Positions 1 to 11,745 are shown, counted from the stretch's first letter. The stretch is DNA of 64,000 bases from Locusta migratoria (GCA_026315105.1 CM048744.1:345677668-345741667), one strand, 5' to 3'. Numbers and translations are program-made. Notes: a model not told the origin generated them from the sequence alone.

Positions 1-565
1 TATTTTGGTGTCATGTCTTATTTCGAAAGAACAGACATCACACCAATACATATATAGCTCTCGGTAAAGTGGAACGGTACGATGTCGTTACGTAGCACAG
101 CACAGCCGGCTGGAAACGCAGGAGAAGTGCAAACAACGTTCTCTCCTCAGGGGTATGATTAGGTTCGACGTAGACTTCTACAACATACAGTCTACACGGC
201 GAAGATTACACCAAAAAATTTAACGTTTCGTCTACTTTGGCGCTAGCAACCAAATTTTAAAATAGAGTCTACTATGTAAAGATGTAGCAACACAAAACGC
301 TTCAAGTACAAAACTTCACGGATTTTCGAGTTCTGAATTTTTAATATGTTTTTAATGTTATTACAGAAAAAACATATTTGGGACTCACACTATATGGCAG
401 AATTTGTAGGTACATTCACAAGACATAAGTCAACGGTTGTGTGCAATCATCTTATGAGAAATATCAATCATTTGTTTTCAGTGTTTACTTCAAATTTCTC
501 TTTTAAGTTTCTTTAATTATTAGTACTTAAATGTGGTTATGAAATAAATAAATTACGTGTATATG
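1..565. other. AT-rich sequence without recognisable gene
   Basis: I see no convincing reading frame, tRNA-like box or terminal repeat here. The base composition is that of ordinary insect intergenic DNA. Confidence 0.5.
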
Positions 566-719
566 TGTAGTCTTATGCGGCCAAACTACTTAGATAATTG
601 GTCGATAGACTTACACACTACTTAATCTTACTTAAAATAACTTAGGCAAAGTACAAACAAACATACCTATGTCCGAGGAAGGACTCGAACCTCCGACCGG
701 ACCGGCCGCGCAATTTGTG
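566..719 (-). mobile_element. SINE-B fragment, 5' truncated
   Basis: Read on the minus strand, a GGTTCGAGTCC box B is followed by the SINE-B body (the TTTGTACTTTGCCTAAG and AAGTAGT blocks). The tRNA-like box A half is missing, so this is a 5'-truncated, diverged copy. No target duplication was found. Confidence 0.7.
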
Positions 720-1925
720 ACACAAATTACATGTTTGATAATATTAATGTATAGAAGTATGAAATCACGTCGAGACTTCTTCCTGCAAAAATTTCGACAA
801 AAAAAAGTTGGCACTGAGTTTAGAAAAACAAAATTCTAGTATATTGGATTTTAACATTTTATCAAAAATTAAATGTTACTACAAGAGATACAGCCATTCA
901 AATTTACGGGCACCATAACGTTTTCCCTTCCTGAGTAAATGAGCTGCTTTTTATACTTTCAACACCTTTTTCTTGAATGTTCTGAATATAAATCTTCACA
1001 CAGACTTCTTGAGGAGGAGAGTGATACGGATATCTGATTGTAAACCACTGCCTCTTACCTTAGACCTTTTCGACTGTACTGAACAGTAGTTCCGCGTATT
1101 CCGTAATTTATATTTATACAGTTAACAGGCAATGTAATTTATAACCAACTATTGGCTGCCAATTTCGCTTCATTTTTCCTGGAAGTCTTGCAACTTGTTT
1201 CTCCCTGTTGGTTTATGCCAAGTTCGGAGTAAAAATGGTTCTATATGACGGTGATGGAAAATAGAATTTATCTTTAGCATTTTTCGGTGTGTGACATTCC
1301 CTTACACATTCCGTATTTCATATATTTCTTAGATGTATTTGTAATTCGAATACAGCCAAATCGTTTTGGGGTCTACGAATAAACGCTTTAAGTATGTAAA
1401 ATACTCATTGACTTATTATTAACGTTTTTTAATTGAAGGTTTAAGGTTGCATCTCCTATTAAAAAGCATAGTAGCTATTTTTAAAGAGATGGAAGTTGCG
1501 TGATAGTTGGGTTAACTACATAGTGGTCAATTACATCAACGTATCTGTGCAGGATGCCTAATATATTTATTGCTTGCGCAGGTGTCTTGATATGCTTAGT
1601 GTACTGAATAGTATGCTTTTAGGAGGTATGACTGTGGAAAGTCATAATCTTGTAGTAGCAGAGACTAACTCTACAAACATTATCACTATTAAAATACCTT
1701 TTTGTTTACAGGAGGAACACTCAACGGATTAATATGTAGTTAGAACAAGTTACTATATTGCTCTTCAGCTTGCAAAGGGTTGTGCAATTTCACTGATTTT
1801 CGTGTTATGTTGACAGTGTGGAAACTTGACAACAGCAGTGCTAGACTTATTGGTGTGCCTGTACCCAGGAAAAGCCATTAGCCGCCCCAAGGGCCCCCGG
1901 TTCCGCGCAAGTGTCACTCCGCGCA
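720..1925. other. no gene recognised
   Basis: This is AT-rich sequence with short random open frames only. Nothing matched the transposon families seen elsewhere in the window. Confidence 0.5.
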
Positions 1926-1929
1926 AGTG

Positions 1930-2045
1930 TTCCAACCCCATCCCAGTTATCCAACCGGGGAAAGGGGACCTACAACTTAACGTGGAATCCGAACCACGTG
2001 TCGTTTCTGGCGACTCCTCACATCGTTGAGAGGTGATGGATGGAA
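1930..2045 (-). mobile_element. SINE-D body fragment
   Basis: The stretch with CCCAGTTATCCAACCGGG and CGACTCCTCACATCGTTGAG is shared with 23.70-23.83 kb, where it is the body of a tRNA-headed SINE on the minus strand. Only the body is present here. The open frame across it is the repeat, not a gene. Confidence 0.6.
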
Positions 2046-2267
2046 CACTGCCTCAGTAAAATACTTGTTCCACGTTTCTGGATGCATTCCGATAATTTGT
2101 GACTGTCAGCTATCAATTATTTACATAAATATATTGTAAAAGAGTTCCGTCTTTCTTGTGCTATTATTTTTTTAGGCTATACAACGATTAGCAAATCGGG
2201 CAGACTAAATCTTCAGAAGCCTTTTATATACTATTGACAGAAATTTTATTTTTGTCTATCACTGTGT

Positions 2268-2365
2268 CATCGGTGGCGGAGTGGTGAACGCGTCTACCTA
2301 GTAAGCAGCAGATCCCGCGGTCGAATCCCGCCCGGGCACAAATTTTCATTCTCCCCACTTTGGTA
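2268..2365 (+). mobile_element. tRNA-like SINE head (SINE-C)
   Basis: A tRNA-like stretch has a box A-like GGCGGAGTGGTGAACGCG and a box B-like GGTCGAATCCC, followed by a non-tRNA tail. The acceptor stem does not pair convincingly, so a SINE head is more likely than a functional tRNA gene. Confidence 0.4.
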
Positions 2366-2689
2366 TTCCATCTAAACCTGGTACAGTGAAGCCATAACTG
2401 ATCGCAAATTGCGATTTATTTCATACAGTAAAACAAGGCCAACCTTTCTGTTAAAAACAAAGGAAGTATGCCGTACACTTGAAACTGTGAATCTATGTCC
2501 GGACCATGTATACCAATGTAACAAAAAGAAAGATCGATAATCGAATGTACGTAGCCCGCGCAATTTGAAAAGTCACCTTACTTTTTGAACAGCCCTCGTT
2601 CTTCCGTATACTGGTGGTTGCGGTTTTGTGGCCATAAGGTGGTATTTTGAACTGTAAGTGGGTACGTGTGGGCACGTAGCAGTACAGGT

Positions 2690-2850
2690 GATGCGTTTTG
2701 TAGCGGCGGCCACGAGGTCGCTGGCGCACAGTGTGTCACAATGGAGACCCAAATGCGCCTCGCTGGCCCCCGGCGCACGAACAGAATACTGACCGGCCGC
2801 GGGTAACGGTGCTAGCCGACGGCCGTCGCATGTCTAGCCCTCCTTCCGTC
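2690..2850. other. short CpG-dense block
   Basis: CpG dinucleotides are much denser here than in the AT-rich flanks. A plus-strand ATG at 2741 opens a 21-codon frame (METQMRLAGP...) that ends close to a possible GGTAAC donor. This could be a small exon or a transposon piece; I cannot decide. Confidence 0.3.
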
Positions 2851-2958
2851 TCCTATCACTCATCACGTCATCTTGCCGCACACCTATCGAGAAATATACT
2901 TCTTTTTCAGATTTTTTGATAAACTTTCGTAAGCTGTAGTTCTACAGTACTCTGTACA

Positions 2959-3043
2959 AAAAAAAAAAAAAAAAAAAAAAAAAATTAAATAATAAAAATA
3001 AATAAATAAATAATAAAAAGAAATAAATAAAAAATAAAAAAAT
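2959..3043. repeat. A-rich low-complexity tract
   Basis: A run of A bases passes into AAAT-type repeats. It could be the degraded tail of a retroelement, but none was recognised beside it. Confidence 0.8.
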
Positions 3044-3143
3044 TCCTAAAGAAGTTCGCGAAAAAATTGTATTCAAAAGCTCCCCAAGGGCTCTGCAAAA
3101 ATTTATAATGAAATATGGCAGATTGCACGTTTTTTATGATGTT

Positions 3144-4009
3144 ACTAGCTGTGAACCCGGCGTTGCCCGGGTATTTACCTACTTATTCCGGCCATTTTTC
3201 ACGTATATATTCATTTGTATAAGGGCTGTATGTCTGTAAAATCTCTTGGAAATACAATTAGTAGCAAAGAAGAAATAGATTAAAACTTGGTGCATGATGG
3301 GGTGGTTTTCCATGAACGCTATTGTTTATGTGCTCTTATAGAATAAACTACGTGTCGTACTGTGATACAATTTCTAAGGCACATTCAGCTGTATGTGTGT
3401 ATACTGTCTGTAAAATTTTCTGAGGCTACAATTTGTAGTGTAGAAATTATAAATTATAACGTCAAACCAAATGCCGTAGTTTTACTCCATAAACAGCGAG
3501 AAACTTTTTTCCTTTCATCATTTTACTATGGTTTCCAGCGAGAAAGAGTTTAATAAAGGTTTGACATTATGTTATAGTTTGTCGCAAGTCGCTAAGTACT
3601 GTCATTCTCATACAGTGTATTTCGAAAGTCTCGCCGTATTATATAGCATTTTTTGCGATTTCTATTGATTATAACGTAATATGTTTTGAATCATGTGCCG
3701 TATGTGATTCTTAACCATGCAGCAATTATTACCTCACTGAGAGGAATGGGTGTACCAAATTTGGTTGAAATCGGTCCAATGGTTTAGGAGAAAATGAGCA
3801 GCATTGCAAAATGCAGCAGTTTTTCGTGCATCTCATTGTTTATGACGTCATATCTCGTGAACTATATATCGTATGTGATTCTTACACTTACGGCGAACGT
3901 ACTCATGGATTGAAGCTTACGTGTAAAAAATTTGAAAAAAGATTGGATCAAAACTGTATATTTGTATGCAACACGTACACACATACGGACACTCTGCTTT
4001 ATATATTAG
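3144..4009 (+). mobile_element. R870 interspersed repeat, copy 1
   Basis: This ~870-bp repeat begins ACTAGCT followed by CCCGGCGTTGCCCGGGTA and ends near TTTATATATTAG. An inverted, interrupted copy occupies 55468-58215, so both ends are defined by comparison. It contains no long frame. The motifs are common in invertebrate non-autonomous repeats (perhaps Helitron- or Penelope-related), but I cannot classify it. The short frames here (3362-3553, 3811-4020) are not genes. Confidence 0.7.
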
Positions 4010-4199
4010 ACGGTTCATAAATATTAGTTTCATTACGAGAGTACCACCTGTACGAGCGTAACCACACTGATCGAACGAGCGTCAATGTTATTGATGCGTA
4101 CACCCGTGACATCCTCCTTTTCTTTCTTGTCTAATAGTTACGTACTTGTTTACGAATAAAGCTTTTGTTGTTCTTTGTAATGCAGCAAAATACAGCTTG

Positions 4200-4245
4200 C
4201 CCTATTTGAAGGGCCTGATGATGATGGCGTGGTCTATCGAAACTG
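4200..4245 (+). other. Penelope-type terminal motif (degraded)
   Basis: The motif CTGATGA...ATCGAAAC has the form CTGANGA, a short inverted repeat, then GAAA. It matches the motif inside the Penelope-like ends at 56.7 and 58.0 kb. No RT is present nearby. Confidence 0.4.
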
Positions 4246-5130
4246 GTTGCCAGAAAATGACAATATGAAAATACAGCTAACGCTGGTTTTTTTTCATTGT
4301 TTTCATTACAATACCTACTGTTGAGGCCCCATCATCCATACATACAATGGATAAAATCAACCTATACCGTGGTTTCAACAGGTTTAAACCTGCCTAAGGT
4401 GCATCGCAACAACCCTCATAGTCTTCAATATCTGCAGCAGGACATTTCTGATGAGATGGCAGCAATTACAGCGGTGCATCTTAGATCCGCCTTCAGCAAA
4501 TTGCTGAACAGGGCGCAAAAGTGGCAAAATATGAGTGGCGTTCACTGTCAACATCTGCTGCAGTCAGGTTAGTGCTGCATTTCCTTTCCTCTGACGTTTT
4601 GCTTTGTACCCTGCAACTCTGCTCTCCGAGCGACTTTTATTTCCCCAACCTTTAGACAGAACACTGCACCGGCTACCTAAGGAAATCTCCCTCCGCTTCA
4701 CAAATTGCACCTCGATCTTCCCCTTCTTACTTCGTATCAATAGAAAAAAAAAATGTACATAAAACACTTTAAACCTGTTGGAACCACGATAAAGTATATC
4801 GAAACAACTGGTGCAACTGGTTCGCTGGTTTTATTACTTTGCTATCCTTACAACCATTGTTGCGGCTCAGTCATGTTTAAAACTTTAAACACATACAGTA
4901 TCTAAATGTTGGCTTTTATATCGTTTAATATATTTTATGCAACTTGTGTGTTCTAATTATCGCCTTCCCATGTGAAAAATAAGGTTTCGCCGTGTTTAGT
5001 AAGTAAAATAGCGCTTTCCGTTCTTACCACAGCACCTTCGTTACCATTATCATAGAGAGGGACGTTCACGACTCTTTCACGACTTCGTGTTCAGCGAGCA
5101 CGAGGTCACATGCTTTTGCAGCACTCGCTT
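4246..5130. other. no gene recognised
   Basis: Open frames at 4297-4572 and 4564-4767 show no family resemblance. A ~22-bp inverted repeat (CGTGGTTYCAACAGGTTTAAA) occurs near 4365 and 4790 and may mark an old foldback element. Confidence 0.4.
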
Positions 5131-5139
5131 CTGCGCCGG

Positions 5140-5345
5140 AGCAGCATTAACTTTTGCCCGCAGTAGGCAACGAAACGTCGGGAGTAAGAAGTTTTATGGA
5201 TGGACCACGGCAACTTAGCCCAGAAGATTTAATTAATGAAGACGCCGGCCGTGAAAGCCTACATTCTATGATTACCTTTCCTGTTCCCGTCCCTCCCTGT
5301 CCTCGCTCCTTCCGCCCTTCTTTCCCTCCCTTTGCGGGTTAGAAT
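5140..5345 (+). mobile_element. possible Penelope-like 3' end fragment
   Basis: A GCC...GGC stem followed by AACGAAACGTCGG and a pyrimidine-rich stretch resembles 3' ends of Penelope-like elements as I remember them. No coding part is present. The frame at 5154-5342 is incidental. Confidence 0.35.
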
Positions 5346-5397
5346 TTCTTTATTCCTTTATTTCATATATTTATTGTTCTTAAGTAACGAAACTGCT

Positions 5398-5553
5398 CAC
5401 GTCATCGGTACCTAGACTTACTTAAACTAACTTATGCTAAGGGCAGTACCCACATAAACACACTCATGCCCAAGAGAGGACTAGAACCTCCGGGGCGGGA
5501 GTGGCCGCGCAATTCGTGATATAGTGCCTTAGACGCCATCCCCGCGCGACGGG
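5398..5553 (-). mobile_element. SINE-B, minus
   Basis: Box B (GGTTCTAGTCCTCTC, diverged) is followed by the SINE-B body when read on the minus strand. It is the first of three minus-strand SINE-B copies in tandem, separated from the next by a poly(A)/poly(T) tract. Confidence 0.7.
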
Positions 5554-5579
5554 TTTAGAAAAAAAAAAAAAAAAAAAAA

Positions 5580-5812
5580 AAAAAATTCCAATGTTTGTAA
5601 ATTTATCGGATCAAACTGCGGGCTTATCAGGCCGTAGCTCACAAACTACTTAAACTAAGGTGAACCGACCTAAGGACAACGCGCACCCATGCGCCAGGGA
5701 GGACTCGAACCTCCGACAGCAAGCAACCGTGCGCTCCGCAGCGGCTCTCCGATAGGGCGCGCTGAGCCATGGCGCCCGGCTACCACTCGGCTATTCCATC
5801 GCGGCAGGCGGG
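5580..5812 (-). mobile_element. SINE-B, minus, with chimeric head
   Basis: The body, GGTTCGAGTCCTCC box B and box A region are present. A piece resembling the SINE-E head (GGCTCAGCGCGCCC) is embedded in the tRNA-like part, so the head is chimeric. A long T tail (sense strand) follows the element at 5559-5585. Confidence 0.7.
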
Positions 5813-5879
5813 TTTAGAATTGACCCTAGGTGTTTGTTTTGCTGCTGAAAGAGCTTACGAAAACCAGTTCAAAAAAGAA

Positions 5880-6043
5880 AAGTTCAAATGTTTGTAAATC
5901 TATCAGATTCAATTGCTAGGTTATTTGCCTGTAGCTTACAAATTACTTACACTAAGGCAAACTAAGGACAAACACAAACACCCATGCCCGAGGGGGGAAT
6001 CGAAACCCCGACGGCGAACGGCTAATTCGCCGCGGCAGAAAAC
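5880..6043 (-). mobile_element. SINE-B, minus
   Basis: TTCAAATGTTTGTAAA at the left marks the SINE 3' end, followed by the body and a box B region, all on the minus strand. The head is shortened. Confidence 0.65.
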
Positions 6044-7430
6044 CAGTCTCAGATATTTACAGTACTTCATAGAATGCAAATGATATTGAGATATTTTATT
6101 GTTATCCCCCTTGAAAATAGTTTTTTATTTTTTAAGTGTCCGGTTGCGATCTATTATATACATCATTTGAAGATCCTATCACTAAACTTGGCAACTTGGT
6201 ATTGCAGAGACGATGAGCGGAGTTTAAAAGATACGACAAACATGCGAAGAACGTGGGTGTGGCGTTTAAAAATAAAGGGCAAATGGCGCAAAGATTGAGG
6301 CATAAACCACGCACAGAAAAATGAAATATACAGATTGGGTGCAATTTTTAAATACGATACAAAGAACATTGTAGGGTTTGGAGCACATACAAAAAAAAAG
6401 GAAAGACGAGGTTAGAACGATAGGAGAGCCACTAGAGGTGCTATGTAGTGCCCCGAAAAGTTTGCATTTAAACGTTCTTCAAGAAATTGAAATATACGCA
6501 CATTAAGAAGAATAACTGACAAATTGCTGCATGAGCAAAGTGACGTCATGCGAAAGTACTGTTATGAAATATGTGCAGTAATTTTGTAGCCTTTCCTGGA
6601 ATAGGATGCGCTGCCAAATGCCAGCTGCGGTGGCCGTCAACGTACCAGCGGTGGTGAATGGGACTCGGCGGAAGAAATCTCGCGTTACGTTGGTTGCGGC
6701 CTAGCACAGGGAAAATGGGTGCAATATTCAAATAGAAATAACTGCAAACTTCTTTTAAGACAGTTTATTAAATCTCTTGTTTTAAATATTTAAACATATA
6801 TCAATTACATATTAAAATTTTAGACGTTGACTTTAAAAATAATTTCGATTATTCGTTCCTTCCACCAATCAGAAGAATGTAGCACGTATTTTAAAATTCC
6901 AGGATTATGCTGTATTTTAGTTATGACAGTGAACATCTTGTTCAAAATCTGAAAGGTTATTCTTTAAGTGTAAAAATGCGTATGTTCTGTCTATTTTTTA
7001 TATTTTGATAATTTTAATTCTTCTAGATTTTTTTTTACATTATCTTATAATCAGTTGTCATTTAATTCTTTTTAATAGATCTGAAGATGGGCAGCTGACC
7101 CAAAACTGGTCTATAAAAGCCATCTAATGACTGACATAGTAGACACTTTTTAAATGTCCAATAAACATGTATTCTGAAGTGCATACCTATTAGTTGCTGT
7201 GTAGCTCCTCTCTTACACAGAACAAGTGGCCATAACTCTGTTTTTCAGCAGCCCTCTTTATTAGACGTTTTTTTTCTTATTTCAGTCCATACTACCTCCT
7301 CTATGGAATGCAAAGATCTTGCAGAAGAAGAGATTTTTTCACAGTCGTTTTACAGTCCTTGTTTATTCGAATTTTTGCTACACATGACTTTTTCTGTCAT
7401 ATACCTGCAGCCGCATTGGAATAGTCGAAC
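6044..7430. other. no gene; one degraded Penelope-type motif
   Basis: Overlapping short frames on both strands (6074-6369) are mutual shadows. At 7079-7110 the plus strand has CTGAAGATGGGCAGCTGACCC, a TGGG/CCCA stem then AAAAC, a weak match to the Penelope-type motif. Confidence 0.4.
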
Positions 7431-7435
7431 GATTC

Positions 7436-7606
7436 TTGGCTTCTTGTCAGAGACTATGAGGCTGTTCCCTCTGGAGGTTCGAGTCCTTCCTCGGACATGG
7501 ATGTGTGTTGTCCTCAGCATAAGTAGTTTGTACGTCTTGGGGTTCATGACCTTAGCAGTTTAGTCCCTTAGCTTTACAAATATTTGAACATTTCAAACAA
7601 TCTATC
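7436..7606 (+). mobile_element. SINE-B, plus, 5' truncated
   Basis: Box B GGTTCGAGTCCTTCC is followed by the body and the ACAAATATTTGAAC terminus. Box A is eroded. Frames at 7303-7563 and 7350-7547 run across it and are not genes. Confidence 0.7.
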
Positions 7607-9230
7607 GTGGAGGTTATTATGAAGCTGTCTATCCTTATAGGCGTAGAAATATGCCATGACATTACCTTACCCCTTTACACCGACATGAATTTGCATGCAT
7701 TCTTTCAGTGCATACCTATCCGAACGTCTTGCATGTTTTTTTAGCTCCTAAGCAGTTCGCCTTTGATGGTGCAAAACTTTATGATCACTGTGACACGCCA
7801 TTTTTCTTTCTATCTCGCACTCAAGAGGCTCATTGTAAGTATTTTGGTGTCAGGAATCCACTATATGTGATGACTAGTTACAGGAAAGTAATTATGACTT
7901 TTTTGTTGTTGGAGCAATCAACCTTGTGTCTGTGGAAACATTAATAATATTGTAGAAGGCTGTAACATGCAGTAACCAAAACGTACAGTAACCAAAACGT
8001 ACGCCACACCCCTCAAATGAACAGTACAGCACAGCATAGCACCGTTGTGGCGTTATTCAGTTGCTTTCAATGAACTCACACACGAAGTGAACATTGGTTA
8101 AGTATTCATATAGTTTGGTTAAAAATAATAATAATAATAATAATAATAATAATTCGAGCACTTCTGAATACAAAGGGTAGGAGACTATTCTTATGATTTT
8201 TTCCAATGTTACCTCCTGTGCGTTAACAGCAGGTACCGTCAGCGAATGGAAACAGGACAATACGGCACATAAATCAACATTTGCACAAACGAAATTCAAC
8301 GAATCTATAACGAGCTGTCGGAGACTTTCGGACTCTGGTACCAAAATACTCATCAGGTACCCCTGAACAACCTCTGTCAATTTGTCGGACGAGTTCTGGA
8401 TGACCCTGCTTAAAAAATTATCACGTGTTCCTACAGGAAATCGGTTTCTCCAAAACTAGAAGAAACGTTCCTAATAATAATGCTGATGATAATAATAATA
8501 ATACGTCTGGAAGCCCAGACATGTTGAGTTATGGACCAATCAGTCCTCTCATTCACCTCTGCCTGTTACATAAAAGTACATACTAACGGCAGCGCTTTCA
8601 CACGCCTTCAGGTGCACCTTGCTCCATTCAGATTGCGTCGAATACCTTGGCCACACGCTCTTGCAACGTCTGCACATTGTCAATAGTTTCAGCTTACAGC
8701 AATGTCTTTGACTGTACCACCAGCCAGATATCCAACGTATTCGGGTCTATTGTGTGGAAAGCCACGTTACCGGAACTCCTGCACCAAATCCATCGGCAAT
8801 GAAGCATGGCAGTCTCCCAATGGCCGTAGAAAGTGGAATGGTGTCGTGTCGTACGTAACTACAGTCGTTGTCTTTCTCTTCATTTGCTTTATTAACTTCC
8901 TCTCTTAGAAATCGTTGAAACGGAGTGCCCGACGGTGTGTTTCGTGATGTCTCACCGAGATTCGCGCAAAGATTTTTATCTGCCCACACGTGCATTTTGC
9001 TGCTACATATGTTGTACAAACCGAATACTAAAAATTACTCTTCATAACCAGAACAGTCGATATCTTTACAGGTGTTTGTTTCCCTTCGACTGGTATTACC
9101 TCCTGTGCATGACACTTTGTTAACACGAGAGACAGAGAAGAGATACACTTTACCTTCATAGGGAAAGAAGGACGGAGAGCAATGACTACGTAAAATTGTC
9201 ATTTACGTTACAAATATACTCGTTCACAGG
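7607..9230. other. no gene recognised; AAT microsatellite
   Basis: A (AAT)n microsatellite at about 8126-8152 gives the minus-strand frame 8057-8380 its leucine run, which argues against that frame being a gene. A shorter AAT run lies near 8485. Nothing else is supported. Confidence 0.5.
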
Positions 9231-9236
9231 ATGCTG

Positions 9237-9740
9237 AATTAAGAATATGCAGGGCAAACCAAAATGAATATCGGGGTTTGAGAACTTTTGTAGAATTTCT
9301 TACGGTGACCTTACTATTACAAATTAGACATCAGATGAACGAGCAACTCAAACAGTTTGTCCTAAAAGTGTTGCCTACGTCACTCGGCACGCATCGACGC
9401 GATAGCCGTGTACGTTCGAAACCTTGCGCAGTACGAGTGTGTTGGAGTAACTGATGTAGCTGCAGCTTTATTTCTGAGTCGTAGGTCGTTTAGGTCAGCA
9501 GGTAGAGGAAGAACGTACACTCGATCCTTTACAGACCTCCAAAAGTAAAAATCGCAAGGCGTCAGATCTGGTGAACGTGGAGAACATGCGAAACAATCTT
9601 TGTCATCCGACCGCTTGCGACCAATCCAGCGATAGGGAACAACGTTTAAGCAATCGCGTACGAAGCACATCACGATAAGAAACAGCAGTTGCTTCGGAAT
9701 AAAAGAAAGGCCTATACACTTTCTTCCGGGACGTGCCATA
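9237..9740 (-). pseudogene. mariner-like transposase relic
   Basis: On the minus strand the frame 9380-9739 contains PYRWIGRKRSDDK, then SPRSPDLTPCDFYFWRSV and KDRVYVLPLPADLNDL. This is the C-terminal catalytic region typical of IS630/Tc1/mariner-superfamily transposases, whose last catalytic residue lies at PDLTPxD. The usual LWG is FWR, and the frame loses similarity upstream and downstream. The N-terminal helix-turn-helix and first catalytic aspartates are missing. It is a decayed fragment with no visible terminal repeats, and its exact subfamily is uncertain. Confidence 0.7.
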
Positions 9741-10196
9741 AAATATGTCTGAAGAAATATATATTTATATATAAATCGACTGAAGAAAATCGTCTGTAAG
9801 GAAATGGAAGAAAGGATAAAAGAACGCGTTAACTAGGCTCACGGTCGAAACTAACGTAGCCACATGTTCCTCGACGTAGAATTCCGCATTTTATTAGTTG
9901 TCTGTTGGCCGAATGAAAACTGACAGCGAACAGACAAAATTATTTAAAATATTTTCGGTGCGGATAAAGCGGAAACTGATATGCCGCGGAATCAAATCCC
10001 GTGGAGAACACGGATACTTTCAGCCAAATACAATTTTGTCATAAGCAGGCATGTTTATGGTCGTGATATGAAATAAGTTGTTGGTGTAGAAACAATAGCC
10101 AGCCAGATTTTGTTTAATGTTGCTTTATTTTAAAACTGTGGCTGGTTGTAAATTCTACGACTACAGCCTGTTTTCACGCTTCAACACTCAACCAAG
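9741..10196. other. no gene recognised
   Basis: No frame or repeat could be supported here. Confidence 0.4.
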
Positions 10197-10206
10197 TAAG
10201 GAGTCG

Positions 10207-10410
10207 ACCGCGGCGGAGCGGCCGAACGCACTGAGGCGCTGTACTACGATGCGCGAGGCTGTTCCCCGTCAAGGGTTCGAGTCCTCCCTCGGGCATGGAT
10301 ATTTGTGCCGTTTTTCGCACAAGCTAGTTCATAAGTGGTTTGTAAGTTTAGGGACATGACCCTGCAGTTAAGTCCCGTAAGCTCTACAAACATTTGAACA
10401 TTCTTTAATT
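10207..10410 (+). mobile_element. SINE-B, plus, with 10-bp TSD
   Basis: A full head (GGCCGAACGCACTGAGGCG), box B GGGTTCGAGTCCTCC, body and TTTGAAC end are flanked by TAAGGAGTCG at 10197-10206 and 10411-10420. The flanking repeat fixes the borders. Confidence 0.85.
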
Positions 10411-11291
10411 TAAGGAGTCGCCAGGAACGATACTTGTGGGGCCGGGGCATACAGGGTGCAGCCAAGACTGGAGGGGGTCATCTCTCTAGGGAAACTTGCC
10501 TCAGTATTCCAGGCCGAAATTACTGCCATCAGGGCGTGTGTGGAGGAGAATTTGCGTAGGTGCTGTCTATTCAGACAGCCAGGCACCCCTGAAATCACTG
10601 GCAGCTCCTGCAACAAGGTCTAAAATTGTTGCAGAATGTCACAGGGTTCTGGTGGAGCTAGGGGAAAGCAATAGAGTAAACCTATTGTGGGTCCCTGGCC
10701 ACTCGGGGATCAGTGGCAACGAACATGCCGACAGATTAGCCAGGATTGGACAGGAACCTGTCCTGACAATCACCAAGGCAATGATCAAATTGGAGCTACG
10801 TAACTGGCTCAGAAGACAGCACGCATAATGTTGGACCAAAGTCCATCAACAAAAACATGGCAAGGTAATGATGCCAAAGCCTTGTTTTAAAAGAAGCTCT
10901 GCAATCCTGGGTCTGAACAGGAGAGAGATTAGACTCATGGTTGGATTGCTGACAGGCCATGGGAATTTCAAAAAACACCTTCATACAATGGGAATAACAG
11001 AAGAGGACCCTAAATGTAGGATCTGTGACAACGGTGATGAAACTGCATCACATAATCTTCGAATGCATTGCATTGGAGAGTAAAAGGCACAGAAAATTTG
11101 GGACAACCAGACCTGAAGAAATTGTGTCTACTAAAGAACTGGTAAAGGGACTCCTTGCACTCTTCAAGGGCATTGCTTGGCTTTGCTAGATATACAGGCA
11201 GCGATACCGCACAATAAACTTAGTTTCGGTGCGGACAGTAGTGGGTTGGACCAAGACTGTTTAGGCTCCCCTGAGAAAATCAAATCAAATC
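10411..11291 (+). pseudogene. RNase H-bearing LINE, 3' part
   Basis: The plus strand encodes, over frameshifts, an RNase H domain and the C-terminal tail of a non-LTR retrotransposon. The frame 10496-10828 contains YSDSQAPLKSL and VNLLWVPGHSGISGNEHAD, the last two catalytic blocks of RNase H. The frame 10868-11083 contains LTGHGNFKKHLHTMGI and CRICDNGDETASH, the zinc-knuckle-like tail usual after RNase H. The element ends in repeated AAATC units near 11291. RT and endonuclease are absent, so the copy is 5' truncated. Domain order suggests an I- or LOA-like clade; this is inference. Confidence 0.75.
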
Positions 11292-11296
11292 AACGA

Positions 11297-11355
11297 CACT
11301 TGGGATTCCACTTTAAACTGCAGCTGCACTTTCCCCAGTTGGATAACCGCGGTAT
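11297..11355 (+). mobile_element. SINE-D body fragment
   Basis: GGATTCCACTTTAAACTGCAG and CCCCAGTTGGATAACCG match the SINE-D body on its sense strand (compare 23.7 kb). The copy is short and degraded. Confidence 0.5.
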
Positions 11356-11510
11356 AGACACTCCGAGGCGTTCAAATGTCCAATTGAAAGGCGTGCAGCC
11401 GGCTGTGAGTCCCTCGGAGCTGCTAGTTTGTTCGCACACTGACACCAGTAGATGAGGCGGCGCACTGTCCCCCGCGGTCGCATCGCACGTCACTTGTCGG
11501 CGAGCACGGC

Positions 11511-11544
11511 ACTCACCTCGCAGCGCAGCAGAGGCGGCGGCCAT
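11511..11544 (-). CDS. candidate first coding exon of a host gene
   Basis: On the minus strand a Kozak-like CAGACATGGCC starts a frame at 11544 reading MAAASAALR. After 28 coding nt it reaches an excellent splice donor, G|GTGAGT (exon end 11517, donor 11516-11511). The exon sits inside a GC- and CpG-dense block quite unlike the AT-rich flanks, as expected of an active insect promoter with its 5' exon. The longer open frame 11290-11754 would read through this donor into the presumed intron. Downstream exons would lie at lower coordinates, possibly beyond the window; none was recognised. The product is unknown, and without transcript data this is a hypothesis. Confidence 0.4.
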
Positions 11545-11745
11545 GTCTGTCCGTGGTGTCCGGCGGTCGACTGGTAGCAGGGTGCTGGCCGCGGCGGCGC
11601 AGACACACTTTATGTCCTCGGCAGGCGACGCCAGGCGCCCCGGCGTGCCAGCAGACGTCGCCCCTCCACACCGCCTTTGAAACTTCCGCGCTCTCGCCGC
11701 CGACCGTGCCCAAAACACCGACACTTGTGCCCCACATACCACATT
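11545..11745 (-). promoter_or_regulatory. CpG-dense candidate promoter / 5' UTR
   Basis: I count roughly three dozen CpGs between about 11461 and 11715. A GCGGAAGT (ETS-like) site lies near 11690 and an ACATAAAG near 11610 on the minus strand. The block ends abruptly at the CT-rich tract beginning near 11745. It lies upstream of the candidate ATG at 11544. Confidence 0.4.

Noticed and set aside
8057..8380. 107-codon minus-strand frame with a leucine run
   Set aside because: The run is an (AAT)n microsatellite, and no domain or family resemblance was found.
8590..9019. Possible second mariner-like relic on the minus strand (TIDNVQTLQERVAKVF near 8640)
   Set aside because: The resemblance is confined to about 20 residues and no catalytic block could be read; not enough to annotate.
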